DNA of 64,000 nt from an uncultured Porphyromonadaceae bacterium (GCA_947175605.1 CAMWNH010000001.1:1-64000); one strand, 5' to 3'. Positions 53,291-62,520 are shown, counted from the first letter of the stretch. The notes: generated by a model not told the origin, from the letters alone. A program made the numbers and translations.

Positions 53291-54946
53291 TCAGTATTTG
53301 AAGGAACTGCCTCCGAGGAATTCGCGCAGGATGCTTGTGGAGGGCACGCACTGCGGGGAGACGGGAAGGAAGTAGCTCAGGAACTTGCGCAGGCGGTAGG
53401 CCTCGGCATATTCGGGAACATCTTCGGGCACGGTGCGCAAGAGGCTGTCGGCATAGTCCTTGATGATGGCGAGTTCGAAGATGAGCGAGGAGTTGAACAT
53501 GGCGTCGGCATTTTCCTGATAGGGAAAAATCCATTTTTCCTCGCCACGGCGGACGCTGGGCCAGCGACGTATAGTATCCTCGGCCGAGAGCCCTCGATAT
53601 TTGGCATCGCGCACTATGCGGCGCAGAAGTCGGGTGTCGGTCGTGGGCACCCAGTTGTGGAAGTCGATGGAGAGTGTGGTAAGGGCCGATACGTAAAGGC
53701 GATATTTCATCGCCTCGGGGATGCGGTCGGTAAGCTCGGGATTGAGGCCGTGTATGCCTTCGATGAGCAGGATGGAGCCTTCTTCGAGGCGAATGGTATT
53801 GCCACGGTATTCGCGTTGTCCGGTTTCGAAATTATATGTCGGGAGCGGTACTTCCTCGCCTGCCAGTACGTGCTCGAGATCGGCGTTGAATTGCTCGAGA
53901 TCGAGTGCGTAGAGGCTTTCGTAGTCGTAATCGCCGTCGCTGTCGCGCGGAGTGCGGTGGCGGTCCACGAAGTAATCGTCCAGCGAGATCATCTTAGGCT
54001 TCAGCAGTCGGGTCATGAGCTGAATGGCCAGACGCTTGGTGCTGGTGGTCTTTCCCGAGGAGGAGGGACCGGAGATGAGCACGATGCGTGCGCCGCCGGC
54101 TGCGTAGCGGGCCGCGATATCATCGGCAATGTGTGAAAGCGACTTTTCGTGTAGGGCCTCCGCCACATTTATGATATCGGCCGTGCGCCCTTCGAGCACC
54201 ACCTTGTTCAGGCCTCCAACGGTCTCCACACCTGTGATGCGATTGAAGCGCAGATAATCGGTGAAGGCTTCATACATTTTGTCCTGAGGGATGGGCGTGG
54301 CAGCACGCGAGGGGTCGGTGGGGTCGAAGCTTAGCAGGAGGAAGCCTTCGCGATAGGGGATGAAGTCGAAGCCCCGGATGATGCCCGTATGCGTGGCCAG
54401 AGTGCCGTAATAGCTGTCGCTGACGCCATCGAGGGTGTAGAAGGTTGTGTAGAGCGTGCGTGTGCTGCGCAGGAGGGCCACTTTAGCGTCGAGACCCTGG
54501 CGTTCGAATATGGGCAGGACGTCGGCGGTCAGTTTTTCCTGACGTTCGAAGGGGATGTCGGCGCGTATGATTTCCTTCATCGCTTCGCGGATGCGGGCGG
54601 CGTTGCGCTCAGTGGGCTCGAGACCGGAGATGCGGCAGTAGTGTCCGTGCGAGATCGAGTGCTCGATGCGCAGGGAGCTGGATGCCGATACCTCCCAGAG
54701 AGCCCGATAGAGAATCATGCACAGCGAACGGAGATAGACTCTCGAGCCGGAGGGACTTGTGATGTCGAGAAACTCCACCATGCGGGGCTGGTAGAGCTCA
54801 TATTCCAGGCTCTCGGTCTTGTTGTTAACACGGGCGCATATGGGCTCGAAGGGCAGTTCGTCGCGGAGTTCGGCGGCGAGACGGCGGAGGCTTGTACCGC
54901 CTTCGACGCTGATGTATCTCTCAAGGTTTCGGCAAAAGATTTTCAT
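53291..54946 (-). CDS. TGS-domain uridine kinase-like nucleoside kinase
   Basis: An N-terminal TGS-like segment (about residues 1-65) and a region resembling the second additional domain of threonyl-tRNA synthetase (about 70-200, IEHSISHGHYCRI) lead to a P-loop nucleoside/phosphoribulokinase domain (about 285-550) with VLISGPSSSGKTTSTKRL, MISLDDYFVDR and LLIEGIHGLN. The fusion is a known conserved Bacteroidota/Firmicutes type annotated as nucleoside kinase; the role of the synthetase-like part is unclear. I start at the ATG at 54946 (MKIFCRNLERY), about 551 residues; the frame is open upstream into the glycosyltransferase but without similarity. Confidence 0.85.
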   Translation of the reverse strand: MKIFCRNLERYISVEGGTSLRRLAAELRDELPFEPICARVNNKTESLEYELYQPRMVEFLDITSPSGSRVYLRSLCMILYRALWEVSASSSLRIEHSISHGHYCRISGLEPTERNAARIREAMKEIIRADIPFERQEKLTADVLPIFERQGLDAKVALLRSTRTLYTTFYTLDGVSDSYYGTLATHTGIIRGFDFIPYREGFLLLSFDPTDPSRAATPIPQDKMYEAFTDYLRFNRITGVETVGGLNKVVLEGRTADIINVAEALHEKSLSHIADDIAARYAAGGARIVLISGPSSSGKTTSTKRLAIQLMTRLLKPKMISLDDYFVDRHRTPRDSDGDYDYESLYALDLEQFNADLEHVLAGEEVPLPTYNFETGQREYRGNTIRLEEGSILLIEGIHGLNPELTDRIPEAMKYRLYVSALTTLSIDFHNWVPTTDTRLLRRIVRDAKYRGLSAEDTIRRWPSVRRGEEKWIFPYQENADAMFNSSLIFELAIIKDYADSLLRTVPEDVPEYAEAYRLRKFLSYFLPVSPQCVPSTSILREFLGGSSFKY

Positions 54947-54983
54947 GATTGGAACCGGGGTAGGGGAGGGAGTAGTATTTTTT

Positions 54984-56096
54984 TCAGGGATTCTGTCGGG
55001 GTGCGCCGTAGATTTCGAGGATGGCATCCACGAATGCGGGGTAGGAGGCTTGGGCTGATACGCGTCGCCGTCCTGCATCGCCCATTTCGCGCCCGAGGGA
55101 TGGAGAGTCGATTATCTTCAGCATGGCATCGGCGAGCTCTGCGGCGCTGTCGGGGCTTACGAGCAGGCCGTCCTCGCCATGACGGACAAAGGATTCGAGA
55201 GCTCCGCCTTCGCGGGTGGCTATGACGGGAAGTCCCTGACTCATGAATTCGACAGGCGTGAGTGCGGAGGCCTCAGGCGCCCGAGAGGGGACTATTCCGG
55301 CATCGGCTTCGCACAGGTAGGGGTATATATCGTCCACATGTCCTTTCCATTCAATCTTGTGGTCGACTCCCAAGGCGCGCGAGCGGCGCACTGCGGGCAT
55401 GACCGCACGCGAATTGCCACTGCCGAGAATTGTGTAGCGTGCGCGTCCGGGACGCCGCGCTTCTACAATTCCGATGGCCTCGACAAGCAGGTCAAAGCCT
55501 TTCTCGGGAACGAGGCTGCCGACATATACGAAGTTCGTGACGGCATCATTGGCGCGTTCGGGACGAGCGGTGCACGCAGGTACGTCGGAACATGGGGGCA
55601 AGGTGTGGATCCGAACGCCTTTCAGCAGATCGTCGGGGAGCACCGAAAGATAGGCGCGGCGCGATGCTTCGCTCGGAAAGATTATGTCGTCGAGGCGTCG
55701 GAGTGTATTGCGCTCCACGCGGCTTGTCTTGGGCGGCACGGCGCTGCGCACGGAGTGGACGATCTTCACGCCGGAGCCGTCGGATTTCATGAGATTGCGG
55801 GCGCGCAGAGCTGTAAGGGCGTCGCTCAGAGAGTGGGTATGAATCACGACAGGCTGCTCCACGCGATCGAGTATGCGGCTAAGAATAGTAGGAGAGATGA
55901 AGTCGAGGGCACCTCGCAGGGGCAGGTATCCTACGGCGAGCGCAGCACGGCGGAAGGGGGGCTCGAGCTCGGGGTGTCCTTTACGCAGGATCGTAGCCAC
56001 GCTGTGGCCTCGTTGCTCGAGTGCGTGTCCGAGGTCGAGAGCGTAGCGCAGGGCTCCGCTCGGGGCTGTGTCGGATATTATCTGAATGAGATTCAT
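54984..56096 (-). CDS. Glycosyltransferase family 4
   Basis: GT-B fold glycosyltransferase of the GT4 type. The N-terminal donor-side segment starts IIQIISDTAPSGALRYALDL-like, and the C-terminal domain shows FVYVGSLVPEKGFDLLVEAI, KWEGH-like IEWKGHVDDIYPYL, VPSRAPEASALTPVEFMSQGLPVIAT (the EX7E motif) and GEDGLLVSPDS. 370 residues. It overlaps the GT2 gene by four bases, a pair probably involved in lipopolysaccharide or capsule assembly. Confidence 0.88.
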   Translation of the reverse strand: MNLIQIISDTAPSGALRYALDLGHALEQRGHSVATILRKGHPELEPPFRRAALAVGYLPLRGALDFISPTILSRILDRVEQPVVIHTHSLSDALTALRARNLMKSDGSGVKIVHSVRSAVPPKTSRVERNTLRRLDDIIFPSEASRRAYLSVLPDDLLKGVRIHTLPPCSDVPACTARPERANDAVTNFVYVGSLVPEKGFDLLVEAIGIVEARRPGRARYTILGSGNSRAVMPAVRRSRALGVDHKIEWKGHVDDIYPYLCEADAGIVPSRAPEASALTPVEFMSQGLPVIATREGGALESFVRHGEDGLLVSPDSAAELADAMLKIIDSPSLGREMGDAGRRRVSAQASYPAFVDAILEIYGAPRQNP

Positions 56097-56857
56097 TCTT
56101 TGCTGATGATGCGCCGGGCATCGGAGTATGCGGCGAGTGTGGCGGAGTATCGCACTCGCGCGATGCTGTGGCCTACACGACCGTCGAGCACGGCGCCCTC
56201 GCGCAGATGGCAGGCTATGAATGCGCTCATGGCTTTCAGTTGCGGAGTGAAGAGGCCTATGCTGTTGTTGCGTGCGGCCAGAACGCGTGCGCGTATTGCG
56301 GCGTGGCGCAGTTCCTTACCTCGCAGTTCTTCGAGATTATCGCAGCGATAGTGGTGTATACATCCGGGCAGGGGTGCCGGCACCACGGAGTCGCTGTGGT
56401 TCACGCGCTCGCCTACGTCGCGCAGATCCCAAGTGGCGTATCGCTTGTCGAACAGGCGCACTTCGGGGTGGGGGCCGAAGCCGCTATGATATACGGGGCG
56501 TCCGCATACATAGCTCACCATGCGTAGCGCGTACATGCGGTGACGCGACAGGTTGCCGCTGCGTTTGAGTTCCATGATTGCTTCTCGGAGTTCCTCGGAC
56601 AGAACTTCGTCGGCATCAATGGACAGGATATATCTGTGGGAAGTGAGACCGGTGGCATACTGGCGTTGCGAGCCGAAGCCCGAGAAGGGGCGGCGTACCA
56701 CGCGGCATCCGTAGCGTTCGCAGATCTCGACTGTGGCGTCGGTGGAATTGGAATCGACGACTACAATTTCATCGGCCACACCAAGCAGGGAGTTGAGACA
56801 ACGCTCGATGTTGCGCTGCTCGTTGTATGTGATTACGGTGGCTGTGATGCTGGTCAT
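56093..56857 (-). CDS. Glycosyltransferase family 2 (WaaE/KdtX-like)
   Basis: GT-A fold enzyme: ITATVITYNEQRNIERCLNSL at the N-terminus, DEIVVVDSNSTDATVEIC (nucleotide binding) and ILSIDADEVLSEELREAI (the DxD motif), then HPEVRLFDKRYATWDLRDVGERV. This pattern fits LPS core beta-1,4-glucosyltransferase WaaE/KdtX-like proteins. I start at the ATG at 56857; the frame is open to 56893 but that stretch lies on the promoter. It heads the leftward glycosyltransferase pair. 254 residues. Confidence 0.88.
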   Translation of the reverse strand: MTSITATVITYNEQRNIERCLNSLLGVADEIVVVDSNSTDATVEICERYGCRVVRRPFSGFGSQRQYATGLTSHRYILSIDADEVLSEELREAIMELKRSGNLSRHRMYALRMVSYVCGRPVYHSGFGPHPEVRLFDKRYATWDLRDVGERVNHSDSVVPAPLPGCIHHYRCDNLEELRGKELRHAAIRARVLAARNNSIGLFTPQLKAMSAFIACHLREGAVLDGRVGHSIARVRYSATLAAYSDARRIISKE

Positions 56858-56881
56858 GGCGTGAAGTGGGGTAGGGGAGTA

Positions 56882-56889
56882 CAAAAGTA
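56882..56889 (-). promoter_or_regulatory. Possible -7 box of the glycosyltransferase operon
   Basis: TACTTTTG on the minus strand, 24 bp before the GT2 start codon. No TTTG at -33 was found. Confidence 0.45.
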
Positions 56890-57068
56890 CCAATTTTTCC
56901 TCGAATTTGCGAGCAACGAGTCGAAAAAATTGAAATTCTCTATTCTCGCGGCCTTAAAATCCGACTAATGGGCTGTGAATAAAATCGGTAGAGGCTGTTT
57001 TTCCCTTTGCTTCCGCGGTGCTGATAATTTTTTTTGTCCGTTGGCGGTAAGTTTTGGGAAAAAATAGT

Positions 57069-57076
57069 TATTTTTG
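57069..57076 (+). promoter_or_regulatory. -7 box of the ybeY-mnmG transcript
   Basis: TATTTTTG ends 18 bp before the ATG at 57095. The -33 region lacks a well-spaced TTTG. The in-frame TTG at 57074 overlaps this box, which argues for the ATG as the start. Confidence 0.5.
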
Positions 57077-57094
57077 TGCACAAGCATTTCTAAG

Positions 57095-57532
57095 ATGAAA
57101 TCCGTAATCGAATGGACGTGCTCGGGGGTGGAACTTCCGAGCCTTGATTATGCCCGTCTTAAAGATTGGATTGCGCGGGTGGCCGCATCGCACGACCGTG
57201 TGGTGGGTGAGTTGGCGTATATATTCTGCGATGAAGAGAAAATTCTGGAGGTGAACCGACGTTTTTTGTCGCACGACTATTATACGGACATCATCAGCTT
57301 TGACGATAGTTGTGGCAGGGTTATCCGCGGGGATATGTTCATTTCGCTCGATACTGTTCGCAGCAATGCCGAGGAGCTCGGTGTTCCTTACGAGCGGGAG
57401 TTGCTGCGTGTGATCATCCACGGTGTGCTGCACTATTGCGGCATTAACGACAAGGGGCCCGGCGAACGCGAAATCATGGAGGCTGCTGAAGATGCGGCCC
57501 TGGCGCTGTATGATGCGGGTGGTAAATTGTAA
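57095..57532 (+). CDS. ybeY: Endoribonuclease YbeY
   Basis: A single-domain metalloprotein needed for 16S rRNA 3'-end maturation and ribosome quality control. It has EVNRRFLSHDYYTDIISF and the metal motif IIHGVLHYCGINDKG: two His of the canonical HGxLHLxGxDH are present, but the third ligand position is Asp, a replacement I believe is usual in Bacteroidota. I start at the ATG at 57095 since an earlier in-frame TTG lies in the promoter -7 box. 145 residues. mnmG follows after 21 bp. Confidence 0.92.
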   Translation: MKSVIEWTCSGVELPSLDYARLKDWIARVAASHDRVVGELAYIFCDEEKILEVNRRFLSHDYYTDIISFDDSCGRVIRGDMFISLDTVRSNAEELGVPYERELLRVIIHGVLHYCGINDKGPGEREIMEAAEDAALALYDAGGKL

Positions 57533-57553
57533 ATATCTAATAATTAGAGATAT

Positions 57554-59434
57554 ATGAATTTTGAATTTGATGTGATTGTTGTAGGTGCCGGTCATGCGGG
57601 CTGCGAAGCTGCGCACGCTGCCGCACGCCTTGGCGCGCGGACTATGCTTGTGACCATGGACCTCAACAAGATTGCACAGATGAGCTGCAATCCGGCTATA
57701 GGGGGAATTGCGAAGGGACAAATAGTGCGCGAAATTGATGCACTGGGCGGTATGACGGGAATTGTCACGGACCGTACGGCCATTCAGTTCCGTATGCTTA
57801 ACCGCTCGAAGGGACCGGCTATGTGGAGTCCTCGCGCTCAAAGCGACCGTATGCGTTTTTCGGCTCTCTGGCGCGAAGTGCTTGAGAATACGGAAGGTCT
57901 GTCGATGTGGCAGGGGAATGTTGACCGTCTGATATTTGACTCCGATGGTCGGATAGCCGGCGTGCACACTCATGAGGGTGCAGAATTCAGAGGGCGAGCT
58001 GTTGTGCTGACTAACGGCACTTTTCTGAACGGTCTTATGCACATCGGTCGTCAGCAGTTCGAGGGCGGCCGAATCTCTGAGCCGGCGGCTCACGGACTCA
58101 CGGAGCAATTGCGCGAGCTCGGCTTCCGGTCCGACAGAATGAAGACCGGCACACCTATGCGTCTTGACGGGCGGACTATTGATTTTTCGAAGACTGTGGC
58201 GCAGGAGGGCGAGAATGATTTCCATCATTTTTCGTATCTCCCATATGTTCGTCGCTCGCTACCTCAGCGTGCATGTCATATAGTGTACACCAATTCCGAG
58301 ACTTGCGATATTCTTCGTCGCGGTTTGCCTGATTCTCCGCTTTACAACGGACAGATTCAAAGCATCGGTCCGCGTTACTGCCCTTCGATCGAAACGAAGA
58401 TTGTGACGTTCGCCGATAAGACGGAACATCAGCTCTTCCTGGAGCCGGAGGGCGCGGAGACTCATGAATACTACGTGAACGGCTTCTCGTCGTCCATGCC
58501 GATGAACATTCAGATCGAGGCTATTTCCACGATACCGGCTCTGCGGGATGTTCAGCTTCTGCGTGCAGGATATGCCATAGAGTACGATTTTTTCGATCCT
58601 ACCCAGTTGCACCATACGCTGGAGACAAAGCTTGTGGAGAATCTTTATTTCGCCGGTCAAATCAACGGCACGACAGGATATGAGGAGGCTGCCGGGCAGG
58701 GATTGGTTGCCGGAGTGAACGCTGCGGCCAAGGTGCATGGGAAGCCCGAATTCACGCTTGGCCGCGACGAGGCCTACATTGGCGTGCTCATAGATGACCT
58801 CGTTACCAAGGGCGTTGATGAGCCTTACCGTATGTTCACCTCCAGGGCGGAGTATAGAATTCTTCTCCGTCAGGACGACGCTGATATGCGTCTCACCCCT
58901 CGGGGTCATGAAATAGGGCTCGCTACGGACGAGCGATACGAACTGATGCTCGAAAAGCGCCGTCTTCGTGATGGTCTTATAGAAATGGCAAGGACGCTTA
59001 CCGTTTCGCCCGCGCAGGTGAATCCGCTTCTCGAGGTTGTTTCCTCTTCGTTATTGCAGCAAGGCGTGAAACTTGCCTCGCTGATTCAGCGTCCGCAGCT
59101 CACGGTGCAGACGCTTGCTTCCTGTGTTCCCGCGCTGATGGAATACATTGAAAAGCTACCCGCAGATCGTAGGGAGGAGATTGTGGAAGCCGCGGAGATT
59201 CTCATAAAGTACGAGGGTTACATTGCCCGCGAGCAACTCATAGCCGATAAGCTGCGCAGGCTTGAGGATGTTGTTATCCCTGAGAATACGGACTTCGAGA
59301 AGCTGCATAACATAAGCACGGAGGGGCGCCAGAAATTAAGCCGCATTCGCCCGCGAACCATCGGGCAGGCGTCGCGCATCCCCGGTATTTCGCCCAGCGA
59401 CGTGAATATACTTCTTGTACTGATGGGACGATAA
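57554..59434 (+). CDS. mnmG: tRNA uridine-5-carboxymethylaminomethyl modification enzyme MnmG
   Basis: With MnmE it installs cmnm5U at tRNA wobble position 34. The FAD-binding motif VVGAGHAGCEAAHAAARLGA, then NPAIGGIAKGQIVREID, LMHIGRQQFEGG, GTPMRLDGRTID and CPSIETKI are present, with the C-terminal helical domain that contacts tRNA and MnmE. The length of 626 residues is full. A parS-like palindrome lies 6 bp after the stop. Confidence 0.97.
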   Translation: MNFEFDVIVVGAGHAGCEAAHAAARLGARTMLVTMDLNKIAQMSCNPAIGGIAKGQIVREIDALGGMTGIVTDRTAIQFRMLNRSKGPAMWSPRAQSDRMRFSALWREVLENTEGLSMWQGNVDRLIFDSDGRIAGVHTHEGAEFRGRAVVLTNGTFLNGLMHIGRQQFEGGRISEPAAHGLTEQLRELGFRSDRMKTGTPMRLDGRTIDFSKTVAQEGENDFHHFSYLPYVRRSLPQRACHIVYTNSETCDILRRGLPDSPLYNGQIQSIGPRYCPSIETKIVTFADKTEHQLFLEPEGAETHEYYVNGFSSSMPMNIQIEAISTIPALRDVQLLRAGYAIEYDFFDPTQLHHTLETKLVENLYFAGQINGTTGYEEAAGQGLVAGVNAAAKVHGKPEFTLGRDEAYIGVLIDDLVTKGVDEPYRMFTSRAEYRILLRQDDADMRLTPRGHEIGLATDERYELMLEKRRLRDGLIEMARTLTVSPAQVNPLLEVVSSSLLQQGVKLASLIQRPQLTVQTLASCVPALMEYIEKLPADRREEIVEAAEILIKYEGYIAREQLIADKLRRLEDVVIPENTDFEKLHNISTEGRQKLSRIRPRTIGQASRIPGISPSDVNILLVLMGR

Positions 59435-59440
59435 CTCTCT

Positions 59441-59456
59441 TGTTCCACGTGAAACA
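59441..59456. promoter_or_regulatory. parS-like ParB binding site
   Basis: TGTTCCACGTGAAACA fits the parS consensus TGTTNCACGTGAAACA at every specified position. It is the only site of this kind I found in the window. It sits in the short gap between mnmG and apt. ParB binding and role in segregation are inferred. Confidence 0.72.
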
Positions 59457-59497
59457 ATTAAGGCTTAACTATTACAGAAATCAATAAATTACAATAT

Positions 59498-60028
59498 ATG
59501 GCAACTCCTATGGAATACATCAAATCAAAAATTCGCGACGTCGAGGATTTCCCTTCGAAGGGCATCCTTTTCAAGGATCTGACCACCGCATTCAAGGATC
59601 CTCGTGCACTCCACATCATCGGCTGGGACCTTTCACAGATCTATCGTGACAAGGGTGTGACCAAAGTCGTGGGCATAGAGAGCCGAGGCTTCATTGGCGG
59701 TTCGATACTTGCTTTTGAACTTGGCGCAGGTTTTGTTCCAGCACGCAAGCCAGGCAAGCTTCCGGCCGACACAGTCCGCATGGAATACGCGAAGGAATAT
59801 GGGACGGACACGATCGAAATGCATCGCGACGCTATCGGTCCTGACGATGTCGTAGTGCTTCACGACGACGTGCTTGCAACCGGAGGTACGATGGCTGCAG
59901 CCTATGCCTTGGTGAAGAGCATGAATCCCAAGAAAATCTACATCAACTTCATCATCGAACTTACCGCTCTTAACGGACGCGCGGCACTGCCCGCTGACTG
60001 CGAAGTGACTTCGCTCATCAAATACTGA
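59498..60028 (+). CDS. apt: Adenine phosphoribosyltransferase
   Basis: It salvages adenine to AMP using PRPP. The type I phosphoribosyltransferase loop VVVLHDDVLATGGTMAAAY (residues about 120-140) is intact, with VVGIESRGFIGGSILA and ARKPGKLPADT, the flexible-loop region, and FPSKGILFKDLTTAF near the N-terminus. 176 residues. It precedes uvrC by 15 bp. Confidence 0.96.
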   Translation: MATPMEYIKSKIRDVEDFPSKGILFKDLTTAFKDPRALHIIGWDLSQIYRDKGVTKVVGIESRGFIGGSILAFELGAGFVPARKPGKLPADTVRMEYAKEYGTDTIEMHRDAIGPDDVVVLHDDVLATGGTMAAAYALVKSMNPKKIYINFIIELTALNGRAALPADCEVTSLIKY

Positions 60029-60043
60029 TGCGGATTCTCCGGC

Positions 60044-61879
60044 GTGGCTAAACACAAGAAATCCGAAGCCTTAGAGGAGAAAATCTCCTTCCTTCCCGAT
60101 ACCCCCGGCGTCTATATGTACTTCGACGCCGAGGGTACGGTGATTTATGTAGGCAAGGCCAAGAACCTCAAGAGAAGAGTTTCGAGCTACTTCAACCGTA
60201 CGCACGACTCGCTGCGCACCAATCTGCTTGTGCGCGCGATTGCCGACATGAAGTATATCGTAGTTCCTACCGAGCAGGATGCCTTGAATCTGGAAAACTC
60301 CATGATTAAGGAATATCAGCCGCGCTACAATGTGCTTCTGAAGGACGATAAATCCTATCCATGGATAGTGGTGACGAATGAGCTGTATCCACGGGTATTC
60401 CTTACGCGCCAGCACATCAAGGACGGGTCGAAATACTTCGGGCCGTATACGAATACGGGTGTGGCCCGTACGGTGCTTGACCTCATATCCGATCTCTATC
60501 CTATCCGCACTTGCCGTCTGCCGATTACTCCTGAATATCTGGCTAAGGAAAAGGGACGCTTGTGCTTGCAGTACCACATCAAGCGATGTAAGGGCTGTTG
60601 CACCGGCGAGATTTCTCCGGAGGAATATGGCCGTTATATCGATCGTGTGAAGCAGATTTTGCGGGGCGAGACGCAGGAACTGATGGCCTATCTGCGCGAG
60701 GAAATGGGCCGTCTGGCCTCGGAGCTGCGCTTCGAGGAGGCACAGGAGCTCAAGGAGAGCTACCGACTGCTGGAAAATTATTCGTCGAAGAGTGTGATCG
60801 TGAGCCAGACGGTGAATGATGTCGATGTCTTCGGAATAGACGATGACGGCTCGCAGGACGTGTATATCAACTACATGCACGTTCGGCGTGGTGCAGTTGT
60901 ACGCAGCGTGACACTTCGCTACCGGCGTCGTCTCGACGAGACTGCGCCTGAATTGCTGGCCTATGCTCTCGACGAAATCAAGACGTCGCTCGACGTGAAG
61001 TTTGATGAAGTCATAGTTGCTTCCGCGCCGGAGGTGGAGATGCCGGAGGTGAGTTTCACTATCCCGCGGCGAGGCGATAAGGCCAAGTTGCTCGATGTGT
61101 CGCAGCGCAATGCGCGCCAGGCCCGTCTGGACGATCTCAAGCACATGGCCAAGCATAATCCTGAAGAACGTACGGAGCGCCTTCTGGAACGCATGAAAGC
61201 TGATTTCCGCCTTTCGGAACTGCCTCGTCACATCGAGTGTTTCGATAACTCGAATATTCAGGGCACCAATCCGGTGGCATCCTGCGTGGTGTTCAAGGAT
61301 GGCAAGCCTTCGAAGAAGGACTACAGGCATTTCAATATCAAAACCGTGGTTGGCGCCAATGACTTCGCCTCTATGAAGGAGGTGCTGACGCGCAGATATT
61401 CACGACTGATGACTGAGGGCGAGCCTCTGCCACAGCTGATTGTCGTGGACGGTGGCAAGGGGCAGCTCTCTTCGGCCGTCGAAGCCCTTGAGGAAATGGG
61501 ACTGCGAGGTACGATCGCCGTTGTGGGCATAGCCAAACGCCTTGAGGAGATTTATTTCCCCGGTGATTCCATCCCGCTTTACATCGACAAGAATTCGGAA
61601 ACGCTCAAGGTGGTGCAGCATCTGCGAGACGAGGCACACCGTTTCGGCATCACGCACCACCGCAACCGACGCAGCAAGGGCCAGATCACGTCAAAGCTGG
61701 AGGAAATCGACGGTATAGGGGCAAAGACGTCGCAGGCATTGCTGACGCATTTCAAAAGTTTTAAACGGGTGTCGGAAGCGGACACGGAAGAGCTGGCGGA
61801 AATTGTCGGCCCGGCTAAGGCTTCGATTATTTACAACGCCCTGCACGCCAATGAAGACACGGAAGGAGATATGGAATGA
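60044..61879 (+). CDS. uvrC: Excinuclease ABC subunit UvrC
   Basis: UvrC cuts DNA on both sides of a lesion in nucleotide-excision repair. The GIY-YIG domain (PGVYMYFDAEGTVIYVGKAK) covers about residues 18-100, a Cys-rich segment CKGCCTG at about 183-190, the UVR motif LRFEEAQELKESYRLL about 223-240, the RNase H-like endonuclease with ECFDNSNIQG and VVDGGKGQL, and a C-terminal helix-hairpin-helix (GIGAKTSQALLTHFKS). Initiation at GTG (60044) keeps the natural N-terminus MAKHKKSEA. 611 residues. It overlaps dtd by four bases. Confidence 0.96.
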   Translation: MAKHKKSEALEEKISFLPDTPGVYMYFDAEGTVIYVGKAKNLKRRVSSYFNRTHDSLRTNLLVRAIADMKYIVVPTEQDALNLENSMIKEYQPRYNVLLKDDKSYPWIVVTNELYPRVFLTRQHIKDGSKYFGPYTNTGVARTVLDLISDLYPIRTCRLPITPEYLAKEKGRLCLQYHIKRCKGCCTGEISPEEYGRYIDRVKQILRGETQELMAYLREEMGRLASELRFEEAQELKESYRLLENYSSKSVIVSQTVNDVDVFGIDDDGSQDVYINYMHVRRGAVVRSVTLRYRRRLDETAPELLAYALDEIKTSLDVKFDEVIVASAPEVEMPEVSFTIPRRGDKAKLLDVSQRNARQARLDDLKHMAKHNPEERTERLLERMKADFRLSELPRHIECFDNSNIQGTNPVASCVVFKDGKPSKKDYRHFNIKTVVGANDFASMKEVLTRRYSRLMTEGEPLPQLIVVDGGKGQLSSAVEALEEMGLRGTIAVVGIAKRLEEIYFPGDSIPLYIDKNSETLKVVQHLRDEAHRFGITHHRNRRSKGQITSKLEEIDGIGAKTSQALLTHFKSFKRVSEADTEELAEIVGPAKASIIYNALHANEDTEGDME

Positions 61880-62328
61880 GACTTGTGATACAACGTTCGC
61901 TCGGTTCGACCTTGAGCATAGACGGTGAGGTTTACAGCAGTGCGTCCGCCGGACTTATGATTCTCGTGGGTGTGGAGACGGGTGATACACGTGCGGATGC
62001 TGACTGGTTGGCAGAGAAAGCTCTCGGCTTGCGCATTTTCGCCGATGAGGCGGGAGTGATGAATCGATCGGTGCTTGATGTTGGAGGCGAGATTATGGCC
62101 GTGAGCCAGTTTACGCTCACTGCTTCGACGAAAAAGGGGCGGCGTCCAAGTTATATCCGTGCCGCCGGACCCGGAGAGGCCCGGCCGATATATGAGTATT
62201 TTTGCGAGCTACTGGATCGGGCACTCCCTGCTCCGTGCGCAAGAGGAGTGTTCGGTGCGGACATGCAGATTTCATTCACAAATGACGGTCCGGTGACTAT
62301 TATCATCGATTCAAGGCTCCGCGAATAG
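61876..62328 (+). CDS. dtd: D-aminoacyl-tRNA deacylase
   Basis: It removes D-amino acids (and glycine from tRNA-Ala) mischarged on tRNA. The two signature motifs are MAVSQFTL (the SQFTL motif) and NDGPVTIII (the Gly-cisPro motif). 150 residues is standard. The start overlaps the uvrC stop (ATGA). Confidence 0.95.
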   Translation: MRLVIQRSLGSTLSIDGEVYSSASAGLMILVGVETGDTRADADWLAEKALGLRIFADEAGVMNRSVLDVGGEIMAVSQFTLTASTKKGRRPSYIRAAGPGEARPIYEYFCELLDRALPAPCARGVFGADMQISFTNDGPVTIIIDSRLRE

Positions 62329-62365
62329 CTGTTTCAGATTTTCTCAACAAACCCCCAAATTTCTA

Positions 62366-62390
62366 TAAACTACTAATTAATAGTGGTTTA
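62366..62390. repeat. A+T-rich inverted repeat between dtd and dnaX
   Basis: TAAACTACTA and TAGTGGTTTA form a 10-bp stem (one G-T wobble) around a 5-nt ATTAA loop. No T run follows, so it is not a typical intrinsic terminator. The remaining about 215 bp between the two genes holds the dnaX promoter and no gene. Confidence 0.5.
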
Positions 62391-62488
62391 TGTAAATGTT
62401 AAGTCTCTGAGGTTTGCAAATTCACAATTTATCCGAACGGGAGGGCGTAAAATTGGCCTTCTCACAGGGATTGGGGCATTGGTTTAAG

Positions 62489-62520
62489 TTTGCAGAAGTT
62501 GAGAGTATTTTGTATCTTTG
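62489..62520 (+). promoter_or_regulatory. Promoter of dnaX
   Basis: TTTG (62489-62492), a 20-bp spacer and TATCTTTG (62513-62520): a full consensus match about 50 bp before the ATG. Confidence 0.8.
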
